Positions 36,496 to 46,127 of a stretch of 64,000 nucleotides of DNA are shown piece after piece. Where the stretch lies: assembly GCA_029261835.1 (NCBI GenBank), contig JAJDAO010000069.1:124001-188000 (forward strand). Direction: 5' to 3'. The DNA is from Deltaproteobacteria bacterium. Its GTDB lineage: Bacteria > Myxococcota_A > UBA9160 > UBA4427. The notes beneath the pieces are model-generated. The model was not told where the DNA came from. It worked only from the letters and a program-made list of their open reading frames with translations, and ran no database searches. Each line of letters starts with the position of its first letter. Positions within the stretch are counted from its first letter, which is position 1. A program made the translations under genes and the position numbers.

Positions 36496-37101
36496 TCAGT
36501 AGTTGCGGATGAGACCGCGCACGACGCCGCGAATCATCACCTGCGAGGCCGGTACCTCGATCGGCTCCATGTGGCGGTTGGCGGGCACGAGCCGCACGCG
36601 ACTCCCGCGACGGTAGAAGCGCTTGAGCGTGGCTTCGCTTCCGTCCACCAGCGCCACAACCGTCTCGCCATTGCGAGCTTCCTCACGACTCTCGACCACC
36701 ACGATGTCACCATCGCAGATCTGATCCTCGATCATCGACTCGCCCCTCACCCGCAGGGCGAACGCCTCACCCCGCCAGCCGGCCATGCCGGGCGGAACCT
36801 GAATCGACTCATCGCCCTGCTCGATGGCCTCGATGGGCGAGCCGGCGGCCACGGTACCGAGCACGGGTATTTCCGCGAAGTCCGCCGTTCCGACCGAGAC
36901 GGGCTCCACCGAACGAGATCGGTTCCAGGCCTTGCGCAGGTAGCCCTTCGATACGAGGTGCTGAATGTGCTTGTGAACGGTCGCGACCGATGCAAGTTCG
37001 AAGTGGGCCGCGATCTCCTCGAGGCTGGGCGAATAGCCGGAGTCGGCAACGAACCGACAGATATAGTCGTAGATCTCCCGCTGCCGCCGGGTCAGCGCCA
37101 T
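36496..37101 (-). CDS. lexA: LexA repressor
   Basis: A 201-residue SOS repressor-protease. The N-terminal winged helix is TRRQREIYDYICRFVADSGYSPSLEEIAAHFELASVATVHKHI; the self-cleavage Ala-Gly is in GTVAAGSPIEA (about residue 84); the catalytic Ser is in VRGESMIEDQICDGDIVVV and the Lys in GSEATLKRFYR. The frame runs up to 37284, but the ATG at 37101 gives the family start MALTRRQ and follows GGGAGG. It is divergent from groES. Confidence 0.96.
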   Translation of the reverse strand: MALTRRQREIYDYICRFVADSGYSPSLEEIAAHFELASVATVHKHIQHLVSKGYLRKAWNRSRSVEPVSVGTADFAEIPVLGTVAAGSPIEAIEQGDESIQVPPGMAGWRGEAFALRVRGESMIEDQICDGDIVVVESREEARNGETVVALVDGSEATLKRFYRRGSRVRLVPANRHMEPIEVPASQVMIRGVVRGLIRNY

Positions 37102-37177
37102 AGTGCTCTGCCCTCCCTGGATCGCGCAGTCGCGCTCGTTGGGCTGTGCGACCTTCGTCGCAATTTCGCCCAAGGCA

Positions 37178-37206
37178 GAGTTACGCGAAACCAAAGCGAA
37201 AGTCAA
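37178..37206 (-). promoter_or_regulatory. Candidate lexA promoter
   Basis: On the minus strand TTGACT (37201-37206) is 17 nt from TAACTC (37178-37183). The -35 is good, the -10 weak. It lies about 75 bp before the lexA start. I could not identify a recognised SOS box here. Confidence 0.3.
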
Positions 37207-37273
37207 CGCTCGCCGAGAGATTCCCGGGCTCGCTGTGGCGGCGGCAAATACGAGAAAATTCCAAGCGTGATCC

Positions 37274-37301
37274 TTGACCTGCATCGCGAGAGGTCTAGAT
37301 T
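37274..37301 (+). promoter_or_regulatory. groESL promoter
   Basis: TTGACC (37274-37279), 16 nt, then TAGATT (37296-37301): a near-consensus sigma-70 promoter 155 bp before groES. The expected start site is about 37307-37309, which falls at the edge of the palindrome listed next. Confidence 0.55.
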
Positions 37302-37304
37302 GCC

Positions 37305-37343
37305 GCCCTCTTGGCAGACGGTCCGTCCGATTGCCAAGAGGGC
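37305..37343 (+). promoter_or_regulatory. CIRCE-like palindrome over the groESL start site
   Basis: A perfect 12-bp inverted repeat (37305-37316 and 37332-37343, 15-nt spacer). Within it, 37311-37337 has the exact CIRCE geometry, 9-9-9: TTGGCAGAC, N9, GATTGCCAA, against the consensus TTAGCACTC, N9, GAGTGCTAA (6/9 and 7/9 matches). It sits just downstream of the groESL promoter, where HrcA binds in other bacteria, and hrcA is encoded at 58082-59221. A diverged HrcA operator is the simplest reading. Confidence 0.55.
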
Positions 37344-37455
37344 ACCCGAATCACCAGTTCCTGTCGAGGCGGGCGACTGCTGAGAATCCGGGTCCGTGGA
37401 CACATCCCAGGCAGGGCGTCGCCAGGCGGCGCCGCAATCGAAAAGGAAGAGGATT

Positions 37456-37743
37456 ATGAAAATCCGTCCGCTTCAGGATCGCCTCCTCGTCAAGCGCGTC
37501 GAAGAGGAAGAGAAGACGAAAGGCGGGATCATCATTCCCGACACCGCGAAGGAGAAGCCGCAAGAGGGCAAGGTCGCCGCGGTGGGGAACGGAAAGGTGC
37601 TCGACAGCGGCGAACTTCTCGCTCTCGAGGTGAAGAAGGGCGACCGTGTGCTCTTCAGCAAGTACGCGGGAACAGAGGTGAACATCGAGGGCGAAGAGCA
37701 CCTCATCATCCGCGAGGACGACGTCCTCGGCATCCTCGAGTAG
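37456..37743 (+). CDS. groES: Co-chaperonin GroES
   Basis: A 95-residue GroES of normal size. Starts [35 protein letters not shown] (mobile loop [10 protein letters not shown]) and ends [31 protein letters not shown]. Caps the GroEL ring. The frame is open upstream, but the ATG at 37456 has AGGAAGAGG just before it. It is followed 15 bp later by groEL. Confidence 0.97.
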   Translation: MKIRPLQDRLLVKRVEEEEKTKGGIIIPDTAKEKPQEGKVAAVGNGKVLDSGELLALEVKKGDRVLFSKYAGTEVNIEGEEHLIIREDDVLGILE

Positions 37744-37758
37744 GGGGACGGGAGAATC

Positions 37759-39399
<1,641 letters not shown>

Positions 39400-39428
39400 C
39401 CGACACATCTGCCGAAAGCGGCAAACTG

Positions 39429-39460
39429 AGAGGCCCCGGGGAGCGTTCCCCGGGGCCTCT
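39429..39460 (+). terminator. Strong terminator after groEL
   Basis: A 14-bp perfect stem (39429-39442 and 39447-39460) with a 4-nt GCGT loop, followed by TTCCATTT. It lies 30 bp after the groEL stop and is the best intrinsic terminator in the window, although its T tract is broken. Confidence 0.8.
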
Positions 39461-39601
39461 TCCATTTCCCGCACCGCTCGACAGGCGCCGCCCGAGGCGT
39501 GACCCAGGCCTGGGGTGACAATACCTCACTCCATTCAAGCCCGCTTGGTCGCGAACCGAAAAGAAGCAGCAAGTTCAAAATGTTGAGGCAAGTGCCCCGA
39601 A

Positions 39602-40972
39602 GTGGCGAAACCCGACTTCCAGAGTGAAGCGCGCGGTGTCCTCGAGCGCCTGACCGCCATGGGTATCAAAGCCCGGTTGATGGAGGGTGCGCGCTGCGTG
39701 CTGGCCAGTATGCGGCTGCAGGCGACCTCGTTTCAGTCGCTGGATGGCGCCCTGCGCATCGATCGGGTTGTCTTCGCCACGGTCGGGCGCGACCGCATCA
39801 AGTGTCTGCGACCCCACGCACTGTTTCATCTGCCGATGATCCGCATCCTCGACTGCCGCGATTCCACCTCGATCGAAGCGCGTATCCGTCTGGCGTGGAA
39901 GAGCCGTATGACGGAGCTTCGCGAGACCCGGGCGTGGCTCGATTCGATTGGCAGCGAGGTGAAGGTCGCCGAAGAAGGCTCGGTGATCGGCTTTTCGATC
40001 GAGGGCGAGAGCCGCAAGGCTCGCGCGGCGATGATCGAACCCCTCCGAGTCATCCTGCCGAGCGGCGGCCAGCTCTCCGGTGTAACGCTCCAGCGGCCCG
40101 AAGATCGCTGTCTTCGTATCGATCCAGCCATCCGCTCGAAGGTCGAACTCGAAATCGCAATCTCCACACGCCTCGAGGAGCTTCTTCTCCTCGATCGACG
40201 ACTGACGGACGAACACCGTCGACTCGCGCTCACCCACCCCCCGGCCCTCGAGCGGCAGGCCGACCGCGGCCGCCCCGTGCGTCTGCTGATGGTCGGACCC
40301 CGCCTCGCCAGCCAGACGCAATGCATCGAATCTCTCAGAATGCGCGGCTACGTCGTCGAGGTGGCCACGAACGAAGGGGAGGGTCTGGCCGCCTTCGACT
40401 CCCACTCGCCAGAAATCGTGCTCGCCGACACGCGCATGGGCCGAAGTGAGGGCACGAGCCTGCTGCTCGCTCTGCGCAAGGTGGCGGGTGTGGAGGAGAT
40501 CCCCGTCGTCCTGGTGGATTCATCGCTGCGCCAGCAGAGCAAGCAGGCGGCGCGTCGGCTCGGCGCAGCCGGCTATCTCGTCCACCCGATCGACGTTCAG
40601 CGCATCTCGAAGCGACTGGGAACTATGGTGAACATGCCCAGGCGGCGGCGCTACACGCGTTACAACCGCACGCTTCCAGTCCGTGTGGAGGGCGTCAGCC
40701 AACCCTGCTTGGTCACGTCCCTCGGCCGCGGCGGCATGTTCGTCGCCACGGACGACAACCTGAAGAACAGTGCGCTGAAGCGGTGCCAAGTTTCTCTACC
40801 CGAGCTCGGTCGCACGCTCGAGTGCGAAGCCGAAGTGCTGTATCGCCGTAGCGGCATGGGCCGGGAGAGCGGCGGTGTGGGAACACGCTTCCATTCCTTC
40901 TCCGACACACACGAGAGCCTTCTGATCAAGTATCTGCAAGGCGTCGAGGCGTCGACGACCGCACCCGGCTGA
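39602..40972 (+). CDS. Degenerate receiver plus PilZ domain protein
   Basis: A 456-residue protein. The first 220 residues have no family I recognise (two repeats of a PilZ- or flagellar-like beta pattern are possible: LRIDRVVFATVGRDRIKCLRPHALF). Residues about 225-345 are a receiver-like domain (RLLMVGPRLASQTQCIESLRMRGYVVEVATNEGEG ... IVLADTRMG): the phospho-Asp site remains, but the usual acid pair is MVGP and the Lys is His (LVHPID). The end is a PilZ domain (RRYTRYNRTLPVRV ... TSLGRGGMFVATDD) that would bind cyclic di-GMP. GTG start at 39602. Confidence 0.78.
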   Translation: MAKPDFQSEARGVLERLTAMGIKARLMEGARCVLASMRLQATSFQSLDGALRIDRVVFATVGRDRIKCLRPHALFHLPMIRILDCRDSTSIEARIRLAWKSRMTELRETRAWLDSIGSEVKVAEEGSVIGFSIEGESRKARAAMIEPLRVILPSGGQLSGVTLQRPEDRCLRIDPAIRSKVELEIAISTRLEELLLLDRRLTDEHRRLALTHPPALERQADRGRPVRLLMVGPRLASQTQCIESLRMRGYVVEVATNEGEGLAAFDSHSPEIVLADTRMGRSEGTSLLLALRKVAGVEEIPVVLVDSSLRQQSKQAARRLGAAGYLVHPIDVQRISKRLGTMVNMPRRRRYTRYNRTLPVRVEGVSQPCLVTSLGRGGMFVATDDNLKNSALKRCQVSLPELGRTLECEAEVLYRRSGMGRESGGVGTRFHSFSDTHESLLIKYLQGVEASTTAPG

Positions 40973-41009
40973 TTCCCCGCCCGGCCCAGGACGCCCGGGG
41001 CTGCATCCG

Positions 41010-41789
41010 TCAGAGCTGGCGTGCCAGGAAGTCCGCCGTCGCCTCGGCCAGCTCCGCACCGTCGACATCGACCGGCACGACGTGCGCCGATCTGGGCAGG
41101 ATCATGAGCTCCTTCACCTTGGCACCCACTTCGCGGTGAATCCTCTCCGCATCGCCGAGGTCTGCCGTGATGTCATGACTCCCGTGTGCCACGAGCGTCG
41201 GCGCCGTGATGCGCGACAGGCCACTCGCCACCGTTCGCTGCAATCGAATCACCTCGTGAACGCTGGCCAAGGGGATCCGGTCATAGCCTGGATGTCGAGC
41301 TCGCGCTTCCGCGTCCCGGATATCCGAGCCCGTCTTCTTGGCGATCGTCGGCACGATCCACTTCAGCAGCGGAATCAGCAATGGAATCGGCTGCCGAAAG
41401 GCCAGCGGCGTAGCGACTGCCACCAGGCCATCCACCGACTCCTCCTGTGAGAGCCTGAGCGCGAGCAGGCCTCCGAGCGAGAGACCGACTACGAAGACAC
41501 GGCGATGGGCAGCCCTCAAATGCCGGTATTCGTCCCGCACGGCCGAGAGCCAGACGCTCCGGGGAATCGCTGCCAGCGCCTCGGGCGTCGAGTCGTGCCC
41601 GGGCAAGACAGGACCGCGAGCGCGAATGCCACGCCGCGCGATGGCCTCAGCGAGCGGCCTGACTTCGTACGGTGTTCCCGTCAGCCCATGCAGGCAGAGC
41701 GCCGCCGCCGGCACCCCGGCGGGCGAGCCACCGCGGCAAAGGTCGAAGGGTGAGGGGTCGACACCCGGCTGCGACGCCACTCCGTTCAT
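41010..41789 (-). CDS. Alpha/beta-hydrolase (carboxylesterase-like)
   Basis: A 259-residue serine hydrolase. The oxyanion stretch is AALCLHGLTGTPYEVRPLAEAIARRGIRARGPVLPGHDSTPE; the nucleophile is in VVGLSLGGLLALRLS; the acid is in VAHGSHDITADLG and the His in LPRSAHVVPVDVDG. The lid is short, as in Est30-type carboxylesterases and monoacylglycerol lipases. Overlaps the larC stop by 4 bp, so it is the downstream gene of a larB-larC-esterase operon. Substrate unknown. Confidence 0.88.
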   Translation of the reverse strand: MNGVASQPGVDPSPFDLCRGGSPAGVPAAALCLHGLTGTPYEVRPLAEAIARRGIRARGPVLPGHDSTPEALAAIPRSVWLSAVRDEYRHLRAAHRRVFVVGLSLGGLLALRLSQEESVDGLVAVATPLAFRQPIPLLIPLLKWIVPTIAKKTGSDIRDAEARARHPGYDRIPLASVHEVIRLQRTVASGLSRITAPTLVAHGSHDITADLGDAERIHREVGAKVKELMILPRSAHVVPVDVDGAELAEATADFLARQL

Positions 41790-43024
41790 TCGAACTCACG
41801 CTGAGCCTGCGCCTCAATGTCGCGAATCACATCGCGCAGCGGAGAGCCACTGCGCCGTGCCGCACGCTTGCAGTCGTCGTACTCCGCCGAGACGTGGGTG
41901 CTGCCATCGATACCCCGTACGCGCTTCACGCGAATGCGGCCGTAGGGCGTGGTGATGCGTCGCTGCTCGCGCTCGAGCAGTAGACGATCCCACGCCTGGC
42001 TCCTCACGCCGATCGCCGTCGACTCCGCGAAGAGAACGTGCGCCAGCCTCTGGCTGTCGGATGGGCGCGAGAGCACGCGAACCAGGAAGCCGGGGCGGTT
42101 CTTCTTCATCTGAATGTGTTGCAGGGAGACATCAAGGGCACCGCACTCGAAGAGACGCTCCATCAAGAAGTCGAAGTGTTCGGGAACCAAATCGTCGAGA
42201 TTGGTCTCCAGTACGACGACACGATCACGCTGCAGCCCGCCGCCGTCGCTGCCAAGAGTGGCCCGCACGACGTTGGGCATCGGACCTTCCCGTTCATCAC
42301 CCGCGCCGTACCCCACGGCTTCGATCGCCATGGCCGGCATCGGACAGTGGTCATCCACGATGGAGCGCAGAATGGCAGCACCCGTCGGTGTTACCGTCTC
42401 CCAGCTGACATGCGCAGGCACCGTCGGGATGCCCTTCAGGAGCTCGAGCGTGGCCGGCGCCGGCAGCGGAAGTCGGCCGTGATCGCTGTCGGTGCTGCCG
42501 TGGCCCAGTGCCACCGGACCGCAGGTCACACGCTGGACAGCCAACCGATCGAGCCCGATGGCAGCGGCGACCACGTCGACGACGGCATCGACCGCCCCCA
42601 CTTCGTGAAAGTGGACTTCTCCGATCTTCACTCCATGGACCCGTGCCTCGGCTCCAGCCAATGCCCGAAAGATCGCCAGGGCGCGCTCCCGCACGGGCTC
42701 GCGCAGCGAAGCACGCTCGAGCAGGCGCTCTATCTCGCGATGGCTCCGGCCGTGATCGCGTCCGCGGCGACGGGCGGGCGAGCCGGGAAGCGAAACGTCG
42801 ACATAGCGCGCGGCCAGGCCCGCGCGCTTCACGCGGCTCACTCGCAGCTTGAACTCCAGGCCGAGGCCTTCGAGATCACGCATGAGCTGGGCCCGCGGGA
42901 GGCCCAAATCGAGAAGCGCACCGGCGAACATATTGCCCGCCATCCCCGAGAAGGCGTCGAGGTGAAGGATGCGAGCGGGCGGGCGGGCGCGGGCCTCAGA
43001 GCCGGTTGATGAGCGTCGCGGCAT
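41786..43024 (-). CDS. larC: Nickel pincer cofactor biosynthesis protein LarC
   Basis: A 412-residue LarC-type protein that inserts nickel into the pyridinium-dithiocarboxylate cofactor. The start (ILHLDAFSGMAGNMFAGALLDLGL) is the family hallmark, followed by a His-rich region (VHGVKIGEVHFHEVGAVDAVVDVVAAAIGLDRL), and the C-terminal domain (LETNLDDLVPEHFDFLMERLFECGALDVSLQHIQMKKNRPGFLVRVL). The ATG at 43024 overlaps larB by 29 bp. In Lactobacillus LarC needs a frameshift to be full length; here it is one frame. Confidence 0.9.
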   Translation of the reverse strand: MPRRSSTGSEARARPPARILHLDAFSGMAGNMFAGALLDLGLPRAQLMRDLEGLGLEFKLRVSRVKRAGLAARYVDVSLPGSPARRRGRDHGRSHREIERLLERASLREPVRERALAIFRALAGAEARVHGVKIGEVHFHEVGAVDAVVDVVAAAIGLDRLAVQRVTCGPVALGHGSTDSDHGRLPLPAPATLELLKGIPTVPAHVSWETVTPTGAAILRSIVDDHCPMPAMAIEAVGYGAGDEREGPMPNVVRATLGSDGGGLQRDRVVVLETNLDDLVPEHFDFLMERLFECGALDVSLQHIQMKKNRPGFLVRVLSRPSDSQRLAHVLFAESTAIGVRSQAWDRLLLEREQRRITTPYGRIRVKRVRGIDGSTHVSAEYDDCKRAARRSGSPLRDVIRDIEAQAQREFE

Positions 43025-43757
43025 GGGCAGCTCCGAAGCCGTTGTCGATGTTCACCACCGTCACGTTGGAGGCGCAGCTCGTCAACATGCCGAAGAGCGC
43101 CGTCAGACCTCCGAGAGCGGCACCGTAGCCAACGCTGGTCGGAACAGCGATCACCGGCTTGTCCACCATGCCACCGACCACCGATGGAAGCGCTCCCTCC
43201 ATCCCCGCCACCACGATCAGCACGCGCGCCGAGCGCAAGAGATCCTGTGAGGCCAGCAGGCGGTGAATGCCCGCGACACCGACATCTTTGAGCGTCTCCA
43301 CGCGATTGCCGAAGCGACGTGCGACACCCGCCGCCTCGGCGGCCACCGGCAGGTCGGCGGTACCCGCGCAGATCACGGCAATCGTCCCCTTGCCGAGCTC
43401 CGCGCCCGATTCGCCGCCGAACCAGAGCAACCTCGCCATCGCGTCGTACTCGCCTCCCGGCAAGCCCTCCTGCACGTCGGCGGCCACATCGGCCTCGATC
43501 CGCGTGATGAGCACGTCCTGGCCAACCCCGGAAAGCGCGCCCACGATCTCGATGATCTGGCTTACGCTCTTGCCAGGCCCGAAAACCACCTCCGGGATCC
43601 CCTGACGCAGCAGACGGTGGCTGTCGACACGCGCGTTCTCGGTCTCGATGAAGGGCAGCCTGGAGAGCTGTTCGACGGCGGCATCGATCTCCACCGAGCC
43701 CTGCTGTATCGCCGAGAGCAACTCACGAATTCGGTCCCGCGTCACGACCCCGCCCAT
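42996..43757 (-). CDS. larB: Nickel pincer cofactor biosynthesis protein LarB
   Basis: A 253-residue LarB that carboxylates and hydrolyses nicotinate adenine dinucleotide. N-terminal VDSHRLLRQGIPEVVFGPGKSV; central GTIAVICAGTADLPVAAEAAGVARRFGNRVETLKDVGVAGIHRLL; C-terminal GALPSVVGGMVDKPVIAVPTSVGYGAALGGLTALFGMLTSCASNVTVVNIDNGFGAAHAA (the PurE-like active site). The products feed a lactate-racemase-type cofactor, but neither larA nor larE is in the window. The start could be at 43757 or a little inside. Confidence 0.92.
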   Translation of the reverse strand: MGGVVTRDRIRELLSAIQQGSVEIDAAVEQLSRLPFIETENARVDSHRLLRQGIPEVVFGPGKSVSQIIEIVGALSGVGQDVLITRIEADVAADVQEGLPGGEYDAMARLLWFGGESGAELGKGTIAVICAGTADLPVAAEAAGVARRFGNRVETLKDVGVAGIHRLLASQDLLRSARVLIVVAGMEGALPSVVGGMVDKPVIAVPTSVGYGAALGGLTALFGMLTSCASNVTVVNIDNGFGAAHAATLINRL

Positions 43758-43811
43758 TCCTGTGCACGCCGGCTGCGCACGAACGGCACGGTATCAGAAG
43801 CGAGCGGTCGC

Positions 43812-43835
43812 AGCAGCCCGTTTCGACGGGCTGCT
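43812..43835 (-). terminator. Hairpin after cheC (possible terminator)
   Basis: A perfect 10-bp stem (43812-43821 and 43826-43835) with a 4-base loop (TTCG on the plus strand). It lies in the 83-bp gap between cheC and larB, so it probably ends the chemotaxis transcript. There is no T run. Confidence 0.5.
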
Positions 43836-43840
43836 CGCGG

Positions 43841-44437
43841 TCAGACGACTGTCGACTCCGGAACGAGCACGAGCAAGCCGCCGAGCTCACCGACCTCGTC
43901 CATCAGCTCGCAGTCGATGCGAATAGGATGAACCCCGTCGCGGAGACCGATCAGAGTGCGGAGTTCTTCCTCGGCGCGGTTCATGGCCAGAGTCGGGATG
44001 GAGGGCAGCAGGCGCTGGCCGACGGTATCTGCGATGGCGGAAGCAACGTGCGAGGCGAGAATGTTGCCCACCTCCATCAGCGCCGATTCGATGCAGTGCG
44101 GAGGCAGCTCACCGTCAGCGATTCCTACCACATGGCGCACGACGGCCTCACTCGCCGAGTGGTGAAAGAGGACACCAACCAACGCGTTCAAGTAGCCTTC
44201 AAATTCGAAGAAGACACCCATCGTCCAATCGCAATCGCCCGTCTCTTCCACCTGCGGCTCGGTTGCCGACAGCGGTCGCTCCCCCTCGAGCTTGCAGACT
44301 CTGGGAGCACGCATCCAGATACTTCTCCCGGTCAGATTGGAGAACGCTGTGGCGGCGTGGCCCGCACCGATATTCGCCAGCTCTTTCAGGCGATCCAGCT
44401 CTTCCTCGTCCACTCGCGTTTCTCCGACGTCAGGCAA
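43841..44437 (-). CDS. cheC: CheC-family chemotaxis phosphatase
   Basis: A 198-residue CheC/CheX/FliY-type protein that dephosphorylates CheY-P. Two active-site helices are present: ELDRLKELANIGAGHAATAFSNL and CIESALMEVGNILASHVASAI (the Glu and Asn of each motif). The TTG at 44437 overlaps the cheA stop by 8 bp and has no good ribosome site, so translation is coupled to cheA. No CheD gene is visible. Confidence 0.88.
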   Translation of the reverse strand: MPDVGETRVDEEELDRLKELANIGAGHAATAFSNLTGRSIWMRAPRVCKLEGERPLSATEPQVEETGDCDWTMGVFFEFEGYLNALVGVLFHHSASEAVVRHVVGIADGELPPHCIESALMEVGNILASHVASAIADTVGQRLLPSIPTLAMNRAEEELRTLIGLRDGVHPIRIDCELMDEVGELGGLLVLVPESTVV

Positions 44438-45593
44438 GATGGTTGAGATCGAGCAGGAAGACGGGACTTCCGTCTTCCAACACTGTCAATCCGGCGAGCA
44501 AGCGAACCTTCGCGAGAAGCTCGGGAACCGGCTTCACATAGATCTCCTGCTGGCCACCGAAGCGGTCCACGCGCAGGGCCACTCGTTCACCACGAAGCTG
44601 CGTCATGACGAGCGGCACCGTCTCACCCGATGGACCGTTCGATTGCAGCATGACGCTGTCAGCGAGACCGAGTACCAACACGGGATCGCCATCAACCAAC
44701 GTGAACGTCTCGCCGCCGGCCTCTTCCACCGTCTCGGCCGGCACCTCGAGAATCCGCTCCACCTTCGTGATCGGCAATGCGATGCGCTCTTTGCCCACGC
44801 CGACGATGAGCACCCGCTGCACCGCAGCGGTGATCGGAACCACCAGAGTCGTGGTCGTACCACGACCCCACTCAGTGCGAATCTCCACCGATCCGCCGAG
44901 CGATTCGATGGTCGCCTTCACGGCGTCCATTCCGACCCCGCGACCCGAGACGTCCGAAACCTGCTCGGCGGTCGAAAGACCCGGCCTGAAGATGAAGCCA
45001 GCGATCTCCGTGGGCGGCAGGTCATCGGCGAGATCTGCGTGGAGCAGCCCAGCCGCCACCGCACGTCGACGAACCGAGTCGAGATCGATTCCGCGGCCAT
45101 CGTCGTGCACGTCGATCAAGATGTGATCCTTCTTGCGACGGGCTTCGATCACTACGCGACCGACTTCATCTTTGCCGGCCGCCCGACGCTCCTCTGGCGT
45201 CTCGAGACCGTGGTCGACCGCGTTGCGCAGCATGTGGAGCAGCGGCTCTCCCAGGCGATCGAGAATCGAGCGGTCCAGCTCGATCTCCGAACCCAGCAGA
45301 TCCACCTCAACCCGCTTGCCCAGACGCCCGGCGATCTGTCGCGCCGTTCGCGGCAGCGTGTCCATCACCCGGGCCAGCGGTGTCGTGCGCAGGTCGAGCA
45401 CCCGCCGCTGCAGCTCCGCGACTCGGCGGTCGACGCGGTCGAATCCGGCCGCGACCTCGGCGTTCTGCTCCTGTTGGCCGGCGGCGCTGCGAAGCTGGCT
45501 CGAGCTGAGGATCACCTCGCCCACGGCGCCGAGGAAACGATCGAGCGTGTCGGTGCGCACGCGAACGGTGGAAGCCAGAACGGGCGGCTCCAT
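44430..45593 (-). CDS. cheA: CheA kinase core and regulatory domain (second half of split cheA)
   Basis: The dimerisation, kinase and CheW-like domains of CheA. From the first in-frame ATG (387 residues) it reads VRVRTDTLDRFLGAVGEVI (P3), the N box LLHMLRNAVDHGLETPEERRA, G1 DDGRGIDLD and G2 GRGVGMDAV (ATP site) and a P5 domain to ILDLNHLA. The frame stays open upstream to 45707, inside a run of ten A residues, and the missing residues (TPELDEF ...) join directly to the P1 half. Alone it lacks the phosphotransfer domain, so it is probably made as one protein with the other half by slippage. No P2 domain is seen. Confidence 0.92.
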   Translation of the reverse strand: MEPPVLASTVRVRTDTLDRFLGAVGEVILSSSQLRSAAGQQEQNAEVAAGFDRVDRRVAELQRRVLDLRTTPLARVMDTLPRTARQIAGRLGKRVEVDLLGSEIELDRSILDRLGEPLLHMLRNAVDHGLETPEERRAAGKDEVGRVVIEARRKKDHILIDVHDDGRGIDLDSVRRRAVAAGLLHADLADDLPPTEIAGFIFRPGLSTAEQVSDVSGRGVGMDAVKATIESLGGSVEIRTEWGRGTTTTLVVPITAAVQRVLIVGVGKERIALPITKVERILEVPAETVEEAGGETFTLVDGDPVLVLGLADSVMLQSNGPSGETVPLVMTQLRGERVALRVDRFGGQQEIYVKPVPELLAKVRLLAGLTVLEDGSPVFLLDLNHLA

Positions 45594-45694
45594 CTTTGGG
45601 ATAGAGGGCTCGGGGCTCGATTCGGCGGGGGCGGTTCTCTCGGCTGCCGTCTCGAGCGCAGGCTCTTCTTCAGGGGCCGGAGGCGTGAACTCGT

Positions 45695-46126
45695 CTAGCT
45701 CTGGAGTTTTTTTTTTGCTTCCACGATTTGGGTGGACGGATCGAAGGCGCGGGCATCGGAGAGCTCGCTGAGCAGCTCCGGCTCCGGGGGAGGCGGCTCC
45801 CCTGTCTCACGCACAACCTCGATCATGCTCTCCAGGCGCTCGAGTCCCCTGAAGAGCAGGTTCAATTCCTCGCCGCTCGCAATCCGCCCGGCGCTGCGGA
45901 TCACCTCCATGCGGTCCTCGAGACTGTGAGCGAACTCGCTCACGGAGTCATATCCGAGCGACGCTGCCATCGACTTGATGGAGTGCGCCATGCGAAAGAT
46001 GACGTCAATCGACTCGGTCGCGCCTGTGTCCTTCTCGAGCTCGAGGAGCGCACGGCTGAACTCACCGAGTTGTTCGGCAGCCTCCTCGAGGAAGAGCTTC
46101 CGATACTTGGCCACGTCCAAGGCCAA
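45695..46126 (-). CDS. cheA: CheA P1 phosphotransfer half (HPt), ending in an A10 tract
   Basis: A 143-residue histidine phosphotransfer domain: the phosphorylated His is in VIFRMAHSIKSMAASLGYDSVSEFAHSLEDRM (about residue 48). It is the N-terminal P1 domain of CheA. In frame it runs into ten A residues (45707-45716) and stops at TAG eight bases later (EAKKKLQS). A one-base shift there joins it to the kinase half. The start is TTG at 46126, chosen because AAGGAG lies seven bases upstream, directly after the cheY stop. Alone it would be a free HPt protein. Confidence 0.9.
   Translation of the reverse strand: MALDVAKYRKLFLEEAAEQLGEFSRALLELEKDTGATESIDVIFRMAHSIKSMAASLGYDSVSEFAHSLEDRMEVIRSAGRIASGEELNLLFRGLERLESMIEVVRETGEPPPPEPELLSELSDARAFDPSTQIVEAKKKLQS
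45707..45716 (-). other. A10 slippage tract joining the cheA halves
   Basis: Ten A residues on the coding (minus) strand inside a very G+C-rich gene. Reading the same run with one extra base (eleven A, or a -1 ribosomal shift) restores the single CheA frame. Runs of this length are known sites of transcriptional slippage and of -1 frameshifting. Confidence 0.85.
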
Positions 46127-46127
46127 G

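Noticed and set aside
37102..37260. Possible SOS box before lexA.
   Set aside because: I found no palindrome matching the E. coli, Bacillus or other LexA operators I know, though lineage-specific boxes cannot be excluded.
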